This document shows positions 16,920 to 26,021 of a DNA stretch of 64,000 nt, one piece after another. Source of the stretch: Brevundimonas sp. UBA5713 (lineage in GTDB: Bacteria; Pseudomonadota; Alphaproteobacteria; Caulobacterales; Caulobacteraceae); NCBI RefSeq assembly GCF_002419815.1, contig NZ_DIGV01000043.1, positions 7,504 to 71,503 of the forward strand. The letters are read 5' to 3'. The translations under genes and the position numbers were made by a program. The notes under the pieces are model-generated. The model made no database searches and was not told where the DNA came from. It saw nothing but the letters and a program-made list of their open reading frames with translations. How positions within the stretch are numbered: position 1 is the stretch's first letter; every line of letters starts with the position of its first letter.

Positions 16920-18431
16920 TCAGGCCGGCATCATGCTGCCGGTATCGATGAAGCGCTGGTGCCACGACAGGGCCTCGGTCAGCATGTGCGGCGTTTGCAG
17001 GCCGTACGATGACGTCAGGGCGCGGTCGTAATAGTCCTGCAGCATGTCGCGATACATTGGGTGGGCGCAGTTATTGATGATGACCTTGGCGCGCTGCTTG
17101 GGCGACAGGCCGCGCAGATCGGCCAGACCCTGCTCGGTCACGATGACCTGTACGTCCTGGGTGATGTGATCGACGTTGGACGCCATCGGCACGATCGCGG
17201 AAATCTTGCCGCCCTTGGCCGTCGACGGCGTAACGAAGCAGGAAATGTAGGCGTTGCGGGCGAAGTCGCCCGATCCGCCGATACCGTTCTGGATGCGCGA
17301 ACCCATGACCTGCGTCGAGTTGACGTTGCCGTAGATGTCCGCCTCGATCAGGCCGTTCATGGCGATACAGCCCAGACGGCGGATCACTTCGGGGTGGTTC
17401 GAGATTTCCTGCGGACGCAGGATGATGCGACCACGGAATTGATCCATCCGGCTGTTCAGGTCCGCAGCGGCTTCCGGCGACAGGGAGAAGGCGGTGGCCG
17501 AAGCGACCGTGAGCTTGCCGCTGTCCAGCATGTCCAGCATGCCGTCTTGCAGCACTTCGGTATAGGCGGCCATGCGGTCGAACGGACCTTCGTTCAGACC
17601 CGACAGCACCGCATTGGCCACATTGCCCACGCCCGATTGCAACGGCAGCAGCGAAGCGGGCAGGCGGCCCTGTTTCACTTCGTTCTTCAGGAACTCGATC
17701 AGATGACCGGCGATGGCGCGGGCATTGTCGTCCGGTGCGGCGAACGGCAGGTTGCGGTCCGGCTTGTCGGTTTCGACAATGGCTTTGATTTTGTCCGGAT
17801 TGACCTTGAAGGTCGGCTGACCGATCAGCTGGTCCGGCTTGACCAGCGGAATCGGCACGCGGTTCGGCGGCAGGGCCGTGCCGTAATAGATGTCGTGCAT
17901 GCCCTCCAGCGCCGGGTTCTGCCAGCGGTTGACCTCGAGGATGATGTTCTCGGCACGGTCCAGCCACGTCTTGTTGTTGCCCACCGACGAGGACGGCACC
18001 AGATCGCCGTCCTCGGTGATGCCGGCTACCTCAACCAAAGCTGTGTCCAGCGGGCCAAGGAAGCCCTGCCATGCCACCGGAGCCACCTGCGACAGGTGCA
18101 TGTCGAGGTATTCCATCTTGCCCGTATTGATCTTTTCGCGGGCAATGGGGTCGGAGTTATAGGGCAGGCGGAACTCGATGCCGTCTGCTGCGGCCAGTTC
18201 GCCATCCAGCTCCGGTCCGGTAGATGCGCCGGTCCAGACCTTGATGCGCATCGGGTCGCCGGCCTCGCGCAGCGCCGTCATACGGGCGGCCAGCGCGCTC
18301 GGCACGGCCTTGGGATAGCCCGAACCGGTAAACCCGCTCATGCCTACATTGGCACCATTGGGAATAAGCGCGGCGGCATCCTCGGCGGACATCACCTTGG
18401 ATTGAAGGGCCCGGTTGCGGATCACAGACAT
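16920..18431 (-). CDS. Acetyl-CoA hydrolase / succinyl-CoA:acetate CoA-transferase family
   Basis: 503 residues of the Cat1/AarC class of CoA-transferases. Visible markers are the N-terminal MSGFTGSGYPKAVP, the LQSGVGNVANAVL strand, and the catalytic-glutamate region GLIEADIYGNVNSTQVMGS followed by the GIGGSGDFARNA loop. AarC-type enzymes transfer CoA between succinyl-CoA and acetate, letting cells detoxify acetate or bypass succinyl-CoA synthetase; older annotations call the family acetyl-CoA hydrolase. Which acids it uses cannot be decided here. It is a single gene on the minus strand within an otherwise plus-strand operon region. Confidence 0.88.
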   Translation of the reverse strand: MSVIRNRALQSKVMSAEDAAALIPNGANVGMSGFTGSGYPKAVPSALAARMTALREAGDPMRIKVWTGASTGPELDGELAAADGIEFRLPYNSDPIAREKINTGKMEYLDMHLSQVAPVAWQGFLGPLDTALVEVAGITEDGDLVPSSSVGNNKTWLDRAENIILEVNRWQNPALEGMHDIYYGTALPPNRVPIPLVKPDQLIGQPTFKVNPDKIKAIVETDKPDRNLPFAAPDDNARAIAGHLIEFLKNEVKQGRLPASLLPLQSGVGNVANAVLSGLNEGPFDRMAAYTEVLQDGMLDMLDSGKLTVASATAFSLSPEAAADLNSRMDQFRGRIILRPQEISNHPEVIRRLGCIAMNGLIEADIYGNVNSTQVMGSRIQNGIGGSGDFARNAYISCFVTPSTAKGGKISAIVPMASNVDHITQDVQVIVTEQGLADLRGLSPKQRAKVIINNCAHPMYRDMLQDYYDRALTSSYGLQTPHMLTEALSWHQRFIDTGSMMPA

Positions 18432-18551
18432 ACTCTACCCTATAGAAGTACCCCGACATTTCGGGTGTCGATCATGGCTTAAAGGCGGCAAGTGCCTGAT
18501 TCCAATGCGCCATTGGTCGAAGGCGGCAGAGTTAAAGCGCCTGACCTGGCT

Positions 18552-18692
18552 TTAAGTGCCCGGCGGGAGGGTGTTGACCATCCATGGAATGCCGAAACGG
18601 TCGATGAAATTGCCATAGCCGGGCGACCAGGCGTAAAAGTGCATGGCCTCGCGGCACTGGCCCATAAAGCTCAGACTGATCACTAACTTCAT
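18552..18692 (-). pseudogene. Relic of a PhnB-like VOC/glyoxalase-family gene with large internal deletion
   Basis: A 46-codon frame starting at tandem ATGs (18695/18692) after AGGGG. Its first about 22 residues, MKLVISLSFMGQCREAMHFY, look like the N-terminus of PhnB-type VOC proteins; the last about 24, beginning SPGYGNFIDRFGIPWMVNT, look like the C-terminus. The middle, about 90 residues in intact relatives, is missing, and the two ends are joined in frame. It cannot form the VOC fold and is best read as a gene remnant. It occupies most of the otherwise gene-free stretch 18432-18798. Confidence 0.65.
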
Positions 18693-18798
18693 CATCCCCT
18701 GCTTCAGAGGTGGTGGTGCGTGATATCGTGTCGGAAAACTCTGGCTACGCAGCCAGACTATGCTTTTCAGCCCTTCGGAACAAGAGTAGAACATTTCC

Positions 18799-19263
18799 AT
18801 GCTGGCTCTCGTCCTTTCCTTGTTGGTTCTGAGCGAACCGCTGCCCACAGCTGCCGAGCAGGGGGCCATCAACTCTGTGTTGGATGGGCTGCATCAAGCG
18901 GCATCCAAGGCGGATACACAGGCCTATTTCGACAGTTTTACCGCTGATGCGCGCTTTATCGGTACCGATGCGTCCGAGCGTTGGTCGCTTCAGGCGTTTC
19001 GCGAATACGCTACGCCGTACTTTTCGCGCGGGCAGGGCTGGACCTACCATCCCTCCGAGCGGGTGATCACCGTGGCCGATATCCCGTGCCGCTGTGTGGC
19101 TTGGTTTGACGAGCAGCTGGACAATGACAGCTATGGTCGCACGCGTGGCTCCGGTGTGCTGCGGTTGACGGATGATGGATGGAAGGTCGAGCAATATGTG
19201 CTCAGCTTTGCCGTCCCGAATGACCGCGCCCGTCAGGTGGTACAGACGATCAAGGGCAACTGA
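18799..19263 (+). CDS. Exported SnoaL-like/DUF4440-type NTF2-fold protein
   Basis: 154 residues. The N-terminal hydrophobic segment ending in LPTAAEQG looks like a signal peptide, so the protein is probably periplasmic. The body has the NTF2-like fold pattern: INSVLDGLHQAASKADTQAYFDSFTADARFIGTD, then SLQAFREYATPYF and a C-terminal GSGVLRLTDDGWKVEQYVLSF. Members bind small ligands or act as enzymes; no function is assigned. It ends one base before the TTG of recO, so the two are likely co-transcribed. Confidence 0.75.
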   Translation: MLALVLSLLVLSEPLPTAAEQGAINSVLDGLHQAASKADTQAYFDSFTADARFIGTDASERWSLQAFREYATPYFSRGQGWTYHPSERVITVADIPCRCVAWFDEQLDNDSYGRTRGSGVLRLTDDGWKVEQYVLSFAVPNDRARQVVQTIKGN

Positions 19264-19264
19264 T

Positions 19265-19996
19265 TTGGAGTTTCAGGACGAAGCTTTTGTGCTGTCGGCC
19301 CGCAGCCATGGCGACACAGGCGCTGTGGTCGAGCTGCTGACCGAACAACACGGACGTCGCGCGGCCTATGTGGCGGGCGGGGCGTCGCGCCGGATGAAGC
19401 CGTTCTTGCAGCCGGGGGCCAAGGTGCTGGCCGATTTCCGGTCGCGCACTTCGGACCAGCTGGGATCGGCAAGGCTGGAGCCCATGGGTGAGGGACCTGC
19501 GGCTCTGTTCGATGATCCGCTGGCCCTGACGGGCCTGAGCGCGGCGGCTGCCGTCGCAGGCGGAGCCCTGCCGGAACGCGAGCCGTTTCCCGGGGCCTTC
19601 TATGCTTTCGAAGCGCTAATGAACGCCTTTGCCGTGCCGGAAATCTGGCCGGCCATCTTTGTGCGGTTCGAGGCAGGGCTGCTTGAATCCTTGGGCTTTG
19701 GCCTTGATCTTAGCCGCTGTGCCGCAACCGGAGACACCGATGAGCTGACCTGGGTCAGTCCGCGTACAGGCCGTGCCGTCAGTCGCAAGGCGGGTGAGCC
19801 CTATGCCGACAAGCTGTTACGCCTGCCACCATTTTTACTGGGCGCACAGGCGGGGCTGGACGATGGCGACGTGCGCGACGGTCTGGCGCTGACGGGCCAT
19901 TTCCTTGAGGCACACATCTTCCATGCGCTGAACAAGCCGCTGCCTGCCGCGCGCTTCTGGATGATCGACAAGCTGCAAGAGGCGCAGCGCCTTTAA
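19265..19996 (+). CDS. recO: DNA repair protein RecO
   Basis: Loads RecA onto SSB-coated single-stranded DNA together with RecR in the RecF pathway. 243 residues from TTG 19265 (LEFQDEAFVLSARSHGDTGAVVELLT), which follows an AAGGG. The N-terminal OB-fold shows the typical G-R-x-A-Y-V-A-G-G-A-S-R segment; the helical C-terminal part includes VRFEAGLLESLGFGLDL. The zinc-finger cysteines of some RecO proteins are reduced to one. It converges with recG, and the two stop codons share one TTAA. Confidence 0.92.
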   Translation: MEFQDEAFVLSARSHGDTGAVVELLTEQHGRRAAYVAGGASRRMKPFLQPGAKVLADFRSRTSDQLGSARLEPMGEGPAALFDDPLALTGLSAAAAVAGGALPEREPFPGAFYAFEALMNAFAVPEIWPAIFVRFEAGLLESLGFGLDLSRCAATGDTDELTWVSPRTGRAVSRKAGEPYADKLLRLPPFLLGAQAGLDDGDVRDGLALTGHFLEAHIFHALNKPLPAARFWMIDKLQEAQRL

Positions 19997-22089
19997 TCGA
20001 TGCTGCTGCGCTCTGTGCGCCAGTCGAACAGGCTCTCCAACACCTGAATGGCCTGACCGCGCGGGCTTTCCAGCTTGGGATCGCGGTTCAGTATCAGGCG
20101 CGCATCGTCGGCGGCGGCCAGCAGCAGATGTCGGTGCCGGATCGGATCGGCAAAGCGATAGGCCGGAAAGCCGCTCTGTTTCAGGCCCAGCGGATCGCCG
20201 CCACCGCGCAGGCGGAAGTCTTCCTCGGCAATCAGGAAGCCATCCTCACTGTTACGCAGGATTTCGAGACGCTTGGTGGCTGTCTCGCCCAGCCCGCCAT
20301 CCTCGCCCGCGCCATACAGCAGAATGCATGACGAGGCCTTGGCTCCTCGTCCCACGCGGCCACGCAACTGGTGCAGTTGGGCCAGCCCAAATCTGTCGGC
20401 GTGTTCGATCACCATGATGGAGGCGTTGGGCACATCCACGCCAACCTCCACCACAGTGGTGGCGACCAGAACCGGCAGCTCATTGGCGGCAAAGCGGTTC
20501 ATCACCTCTTCACGCGCCGCACCCGGCATCTGGCCGTGGGCCAGCCCGACTTCTGTGCCCAGTAAACGGCGCAGCGCCTCGGCGCGATCCTCGGCAGCGG
20601 CCAAGTCGATGGCTTCGGATTCTGCCACAAGCGGACAGATCCAATAGGCCTGTGCGCCAGCCTCAACAGCCGCCTTCAGCCGTTTGGCCACCTCGCCAAT
20701 GCGGGCCAGCGGCAACACGGCGGTGGTGACCGGCGTTCGGCCCGGCGGCTTTTCGTTCAGGCGGCTGACGTCCAATTCGCCGTACTGTGTCAGTTCCAGC
20801 GTGCGCGGAATAGGCGTGGCCGACATAGACAGCAGGTGGACGCCATCGCGGCCCTTGTCCTGAAGCTGCTGGCGTTGGCGCACGCCAAACCGGTGCTGCT
20901 CGTCGATAACAGCCAGAGCCAGATTATGGAAGCTGACGGCATCCTGGAACAGGGCATGGGTGCCGATGGCAACCTGCACCTCTCCGGCGGCGATGGCAGC
21001 GGCCTTCTTGCGTTTGACCGCAGGCGTGTCCCGTCCCGTCAGCAGGATGGAGCTGATGCCGGCTTCCTCCAGCATCGGACCCAGCTTTTCATAGTGCTGG
21101 CGCGCAAGGATTTCGGTGGGGGCCATCAGGGCCGACTGGAAACCGCTGGAAGCCGCATCGGCCAGCACCACAGCCGCCACAGCGGTCTTGCCCGAGCCAA
21201 CATCGCCTTGCAGCAGGCGGGCCATCTGCTCGCCGGACTTCAGGTCGTGACGGATTTCCTCGATGGCACGGGCCTGTGCATTGGTCAGCTTAAACGGCAG
21301 GGCCGCCAGCAGACGGCGCGAGGCCTCTCCATCCTGAAGCACGGGCGCAGGGGTGGATTGACGGTTCAGCTTGCGGCGGGCCAGAGCCATCTGGTGGGCC
21401 AACAACTCGTCATAGGCCAGACGTGCGCGGGCAGGGGCGTCGGGCGACAGGTCCGCCTCGTTCTGCGGGGTGTGGACGGTGTTCAGCGCCTTTTGCCAGT
21501 CGGGCCAGTGGCGCTGTTTGATCCATGCTGCGTCCTGCCATTCGGCCAAAGCCGGTGCCAGCGCGACCGAGGCCATGCACAGTTTGCGGATCTGGCGCGA
21601 CGACAGGCCTTGGGTCGCCGGATAGGTCGGTTCGGCCAGCGGGATTTCGTCGGCCTTTTCCGGTGGCAGCACATGGTCGGGGTGCGATATCTGCACCTCG
21701 TTGTTGAATTTCTCGACCTTGCCGGTGACCAGACGGGTCGAGCCGATCGGGGCCAGACCTTCGATATGGCGCGGTGATCCGGCAAACCAGATCAGATGGA
21801 TAAAGCCCGTGCCGTCATAGGCGCGCACCTTGATCGGCGCGCCCATGCGGTGCGGGGGGATCAGCCGGTCGATGGTGACTTCGAAAATGCCGATCTCGCC
21901 CTCGACGGCCTCGGCGGCGGTGGTGCGGCGGCGAAGGACCACGCCCGACGGCGGATAAAAGACCAGATCGCGCACCTTTGGCCCTGCCAGTTTCTGGATC
22001 AGGGGTGCCATGCGCGGGCCCACGCCTTTCAGCGTGGTGACGTCCGCATACAGGGGAAAGAGAATCTCTGGCCGCATCACAATCACCAT
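19993..22089 (-). CDS. recG: ATP-dependent DNA helicase RecG
   Basis: 698-residue superfamily-2 helicase that reverses stalled replication forks and processes Holliday junctions. The N-terminal wedge/OB domain (about 15-150; YADVTTLKGVGP) is followed by helicase lobes with Walker A GDVGSGKTAVAA, DEQH in VIDEQHRFGVRQR, ATPIPRTL, and the C-terminal QLRGRVGRG. The start may be ATG 22089 or ATG 22077 (MRPEILFPLYADV), the latter fitting family N-termini better. Divergent from sdhE. Confidence 0.95.
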   Translation of the reverse strand: MVIVMRPEILFPLYADVTTLKGVGPRMAPLIQKLAGPKVRDLVFYPPSGVVLRRRTTAAEAVEGEIGIFEVTIDRLIPPHRMGAPIKVRAYDGTGFIHLIWFAGSPRHIEGLAPIGSTRLVTGKVEKFNNEVQISHPDHVLPPEKADEIPLAEPTYPATQGLSSRQIRKLCMASVALAPALAEWQDAAWIKQRHWPDWQKALNTVHTPQNEADLSPDAPARARLAYDELLAHQMALARRKLNRQSTPAPVLQDGEASRRLLAALPFKLTNAQARAIEEIRHDLKSGEQMARLLQGDVGSGKTAVAAVVLADAASSGFQSALMAPTEILARQHYEKLGPMLEEAGISSILLTGRDTPAVKRKKAAAIAAGEVQVAIGTHALFQDAVSFHNLALAVIDEQHRFGVRQRQQLQDKGRDGVHLLSMSATPIPRTLELTQYGELDVSRLNEKPPGRTPVTTAVLPLARIGEVAKRLKAAVEAGAQAYWICPLVAESEAIDLAAAEDRAEALRRLLGTEVGLAHGQMPGAAREEVMNRFAANELPVLVATTVVEVGVDVPNASIMVIEHADRFGLAQLHQLRGRVGRGAKASSCILLYGAGEDGGLGETATKRLEILRNSEDGFLIAEEDFRLRGGGDPLGLKQSGFPAYRFADPIRHRHLLLAAADDARLILNRDPKLESPRGQAIQVLESLFDWRTERSSID

Positions 22090-22178
22090 AGCCTGCCCGA
22101 GAGAACTGGCGAAGCGCTCGCGGGAACGCTATCTGACACGCTTGCTATTTTGGTTTGCGTAACAGGCAAGGATAAAGC

Positions 22179-22508
22179 GTGGCTGATCTGACTTTCCGCC
22201 TCGAGAATGAAAAGCACGAGACGGACCGCAAGGTGCGTCTGGGCCGGATTGCCTATCGCGCGTGGCGCCGTGGCTTCCGCGAGGCCGATATGGTGCTGGG
22301 CCCGTTCGCCGACCAGATCGCACCGGACTTGTCCGACGAAGAACTGGTCATCTTTGAAGACCTGCTCGATGTGGAAGACCAGTATCTGTACGGCTGGATC
22401 ATCGAACGCGATCCGACACCGCCCGAACATCAGGGGCCGGTGATGGACAAGATCCGCGCCTTCATGCGCGAACACGTGTCGGCAGAAGTGGCCAAGGGTA
22501 TCGGCTAA
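22179..22508 (+). CDS. sdhE: Succinate dehydrogenase assembly factor SdhE (DUF339)
   Basis: 109 residues. SdhE promotes covalent FAD attachment to the SdhA flavoprotein. The conserved RRGFREADMVLGPF stretch contains the RGxxE motif, and LVIFEDLLDVEDQYLYGWI is the second family block. It starts at GTG 22179 with AAGGA six bases upstream. Its stop overlaps the first base of the mfd ATG, so the two genes are translationally coupled; SdhE (DUF339) directly upstream of mfd is a recurrent alphaproteobacterial arrangement. Confidence 0.92.
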   Translation: MADLTFRLENEKHETDRKVRLGRIAYRAWRRGFREADMVLGPFADQIAPDLSDEELVIFEDLLDVEDQYLYGWIIERDPTPPEHQGPVMDKIRAFMREHVSAEVAKGIG

Positions 22509-25500
22509 TGGTGACAGCGCTGGAACGTATCGACGCCCCCCTCGGCGGCGCGCCAGAGGGGCTGGATGCCCTTGTGATTGCCGAAAAGCTGAAGGCTGTC
22601 GGCGGGGCGGCCCTGTTTGTGGCTCGCGATTTCCAGCGCTCGAACAACTTTATTCAGGCGTTCAGGTTTTACTCCAAAGACATTGAAGTTCTTGAATATC
22701 CGTCATGGGATTGTCTGCCATACGACCGTCTAAGCCCTACGGCGGCGATTGCGGCACAGCGTATGGCGACGCTGACGCGATTGGCCCTGCGGAATCCGTC
22801 GGACAAGACGCCATTGCTGGTGGTGGCCACCGTCGCGGCCAGTGCCCAGCGGGTGCCGCCGCGCGAAGCGGTGACGGTCGCGGGCTTTGAAGCCAAGGTC
22901 GGCCAAGACCTCGATACCGACGCGCTGGAAGCCTATGTGACGGCCAATGGCTATCGCCGCGCCTCCACGGTGCATGAACGCGGGGAATACGCTGTACGCG
23001 GCGGGGTGATCGACGTCTTTCCGCCGGGTTTTGACGAGCCTGTGCGTCTGGACATGTTCGGCAGCGAACTGGAATCGATCCGCGCCTTTGATCCTGAAAC
23101 CCAGCGTTCCAGCCGCCAGCTGCGCGCGATCAGCCTGTCGCCGGTGTCGGAAATTCTGATCGATCAGGCGGCGATTTCGCGTTTCCGCACCAACTATCTG
23201 AATCTGTTCGGGGCACCGGGTGACGAGCCCATGTATGCCGCCGTCAGTGAGGGCGCCCGCCGTCAGGGCATCGAGCACTGGCTGCCGCTATTCTATGACC
23301 GGCTGGACACCTTGTTCGACTTTTTCGCCGATGAGGCGCCGGTGTTTCTCGACCATCTGGCCGAAGAAGCCCGCGCCGAGCGCTGGAATCTGACGCAGGA
23401 CGCCTATGAGGCGCGCCGCGAGGCGGCCAAGGGTAAGGGCGGTTCGGTCTATCGCGCTCCGGCCCCCCAACTGCTCTATCTGGACGAAGAGGCGTGGAAC
23501 TCGGCGCTGGCGGGCAGGGCTGTGCGCCGTCTGTCGCCGCTGTCCACCGGATCGGGCGAGGATGCGGGCGGTCGTTTGGGTCGTAACTTCTCCGCCGAGC
23601 GCGCGCAGGACAGTGTGAACCTGTTTGCCGCCGTGGCCGCCCATGCCGAACAGATGAAGGCGGCAGGCAAGCGCGTGCTATTTGCCTCATGGTCAGAAGG
23701 TTCGGCAGAGCGTCTGGCCGCCATGCTGGGCGATCATGGTTTGTCGCACGTGATTGCGGTGCGCGACTGGAACGATGTGCAGGTGGCCCCTGACGGCGTT
23801 TACCTACGCGCTGTGCTGCCGATCGAGCATGGCTTCGTTACAGATGATCTGGCCGTCATTTCGGAAGCCGATATTCTGGGTGACCGTCTGGCGAGGCCCA
23901 AGCGCAAGCGCCGCGCGGCCAACTTCTTGGCCGAGGCCTCGGCGCTGACAGCAGGGGATCTGGTGGTCCACCTGGATCACGGCATCGGTCGGTATGAGGG
24001 GCTGCGCACCCTGAGCATTCAGGATGCGCCGCACGACTGTCTTGAACTCTTGTATGCGGGTGAGAGCAAACTCTATCTACCTGTTGAAAATATTGACCTT
24101 CTTACTCGCTACGGCACCGATGCCGAGGGCGTGCAGCTGGACCGTCTGGGCGGTGCCGGATGGCAGGCGCGCAAGGCAAAGGCGAAAGAGCGTCTGCGTG
24201 CCATGGCCGAGGGGCTTATCGCTCTGGCGGCCAAGCGTGCGCTGAAGGTTGGCGATGCCATCACCCCGCCAGCAGGTCTGTTCGACGAGTTCTGCGCGCG
24301 CTTCCCCTATGAGGAGACCGACGACCAGTTGAACGCCATTGGCGATGTGCTGGAGGACCTCGGCAAGGGCACGCCGATGGATCGCCTGATCTGTGGTGAC
24401 GTCGGTTTCGGTAAAACCGAGGTGGCGCTGCGGGCAGCCTTTGTAGTGGCCATGAGCGGCCAGCAGGTGGCCATCGTCTGCCCGACGACCCTGTTGGCGC
24501 GTCAGCATTTCAAGACCTTCTCGGAGCGTTTTGCAGGCTGGCCTGTCACGGTGCGGCACCTGTCGCGCATGGTCACAGCCAAACAAGCCAATGAGACGCG
24601 CGCAGGGCTAAAGGACGGCACGGTCGAGATCGTGGTGGGCACCCATGCGGTGCTGGCCGAACAGGTCGGGTTCAAGGATCTGGGTCTGGTGATCGTCGAT
24701 GAAGAACAGCACTTCGGGGTCAAACACAAAGAGAAGCTGAAGTCCCTGCGGGCGGATGTTCACCTGCTGACCCTGACGGCGACGCCGATCCCTCGCACCC
24801 TGCAAATGGCGCTGTCGGGCATCCGCGAGATGTCGATCATTGCTACGCCTCCGGTCGACCGTCTGGCGGTGCGGACCTATGTCACGCCGTGGGATCCGGT
24901 GTTGGTGCGCGAGGCCCTGCTGCGCGAGAAATATCGCGGTGGTCAGGCCTATTATGTCGCGCCGCGCCTGAAAGACTTGCCGGACATCGAGAAATTCCTC
25001 CGCGAACAGGTCCCCGAGATCAAATTCGTTGTCGGCCACGGCCAGATGAGCCCGACCCAGTTGGAGGAGGTGATGAGCGCCTTCTACGACGGCGAATATG
25101 ATGTGCTGGTTTCGACCACCATTGTGGAAAGCGGCATCGATATTCCGACCGCAAACACCCTGATCGTGCACCGCGCCGACATGTTCGGTCTGGCGCAGTT
25201 GCACCAGATCAGGGGCCGCATTGGTCGATCAAAGGCACGGGCTTTTGCCTATCTGACCACCGATCCCAAACGCCCGCTGAGCCTGTCGGCAGAGCGCCGC
25301 CTGCAAGTGCTCCAGTCGTTGGATAATCTGGGCGCGGGCTTCCAGCTGGCCAGCCACGATCTGGATCAGCGCGGCGGCGGCAATTTGCTGGGCGACGAAC
25401 AGTCAGGCCACATCCGCGAGGTGGGTGTGGAGCTGTACCAGCAGATGCTTGAAGATGCGGTGGCCGAACTGCGCGAAGCCGGCGAACAGGTTGCTGATCG

Positions 25501-25957
25501 CGGTTGGTCACCGTCGATCAATGTGGGTGCTTCTGTATTGATTCCAGAGGATTACGTCCCTGACCTAAACCTTCGCCTGAGCCTTTATCGCCGTCTTTCG
25601 GATGCCGAAAAGATGGAAGACCGAGAGGCATTGGCTGCCGAACTGATTGACCGTTTCGGTCCTCTGCCGGAAGAGGCGCAGCAGCTTTTGCGCATTGTCG
25701 GGATCAAGGCCAACTGCCGTCAGGCCTGTATCGAAAAGATCGATGTGGGGCCCAAGGGCGCGGTGCTGACGCTACGTAACAATGTCTTCCCCAATCCGAT
25801 GGGCTTGGTCGGACTGATCCAGAAGAACCATCTGACGTGGAAGATCAGGCCTGACCAGAAGATCGTGGTGAAGGGCGAATGGCCGACACCGGATGACCGT
25901 CTGAAGGTGGCCGAGCGCATCACCACCGATCTGGCCCGGGTGGCCAGCGCGGGCTGA
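22508..25957 (+). CDS. mfd: Transcription-repair coupling factor
   Basis: 1149 residues. Mfd displaces RNA polymerase stalled at DNA lesions and recruits UvrA. Order of domains: UvrB-like damage-recognition module (about 1-350; YPSWDCLPYDRLSP), RNA-polymerase-interacting CarD/RID domain (about 480-545; GDLVVHLDHGIGRYEGL), then the RecG-like translocase with Walker A GDVGFGKTEVALR, DEEQHFGVKHKEKLK, TATPIPRTLQMALSGIR and LHQIRGRIGRS, and the C-terminal UvrA-gating domain. Normal length. A clear terminator follows. Confidence 0.97.
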   Translation: MVTALERIDAPLGGAPEGLDALVIAEKLKAVGGAALFVARDFQRSNNFIQAFRFYSKDIEVLEYPSWDCLPYDRLSPTAAIAAQRMATLTRLALRNPSDKTPLLVVATVAASAQRVPPREAVTVAGFEAKVGQDLDTDALEAYVTANGYRRASTVHERGEYAVRGGVIDVFPPGFDEPVRLDMFGSELESIRAFDPETQRSSRQLRAISLSPVSEILIDQAAISRFRTNYLNLFGAPGDEPMYAAVSEGARRQGIEHWLPLFYDRLDTLFDFFADEAPVFLDHLAEEARAERWNLTQDAYEARREAAKGKGGSVYRAPAPQLLYLDEEAWNSALAGRAVRRLSPLSTGSGEDAGGRLGRNFSAERAQDSVNLFAAVAAHAEQMKAAGKRVLFASWSEGSAERLAAMLGDHGLSHVIAVRDWNDVQVAPDGVYLRAVLPIEHGFVTDDLAVISEADILGDRLARPKRKRRAANFLAEASALTAGDLVVHLDHGIGRYEGLRTLSIQDAPHDCLELLYAGESKLYLPVENIDLLTRYGTDAEGVQLDRLGGAGWQARKAKAKERLRAMAEGLIALAAKRALKVGDAITPPAGLFDEFCARFPYEETDDQLNAIGDVLEDLGKGTPMDRLICGDVGFGKTEVALRAAFVVAMSGQQVAIVCPTTLLARQHFKTFSERFAGWPVTVRHLSRMVTAKQANETRAGLKDGTVEIVVGTHAVLAEQVGFKDLGLVIVDEEQHFGVKHKEKLKSLRADVHLLTLTATPIPRTLQMALSGIREMSIIATPPVDRLAVRTYVTPWDPVLVREALLREKYRGGQAYYVAPRLKDLPDIEKFLREQVPEIKFVVGHGQMSPTQLEEVMSAFYDGEYDVLVSTTIVESGIDIPTANTLIVHRADMFGLAQLHQIRGRIGRSKARAFAYLTTDPKRPLSLSAERRLQVLQSLDNLGAGFQLASHDLDQRGGGNLLGDEQSGHIREVGVELYQQMLEDAVAELREAGEQVADRGWSPSINVGASVLIPEDYVPDLNLRLSLYRRLSDAEKMEDREALAAELIDRFGPLPEEAQQLLRIVGIKANCRQACIEKIDVGPKGAVLTLRNNVFPNPMGLVGLIQKNHLTWKIRPDQKIVVKGEWPTPDDRLKVAERITTDLARVASAG

Positions 25958-25963
25958 ATAGAC

Positions 25964-26001
25964 AAAGACCCTGCACCGGATGCCGTTGCAGGGTCTTTTT
26001 T
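25964..26001. terminator. Bidirectional terminator after mfd
   Basis: Perfect 12-bp stem AAAGACCCTGCA / TGCAGGGTCTTT with an 11-base loop, followed by a T-run. It separates mfd (+) from the converging fused membrane protein gene (-). Confidence 0.85.
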
Positions 26002-26021
26002 GTTTCAAGAATGTATGTCGT

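Noticed and set aside
18492..18686. A 64-codon plus-strand frame overlapping the PhnB relic
   Set aside because: No ribosome site and no similarity; the opposite strand shows the recognisable VOC remnants.
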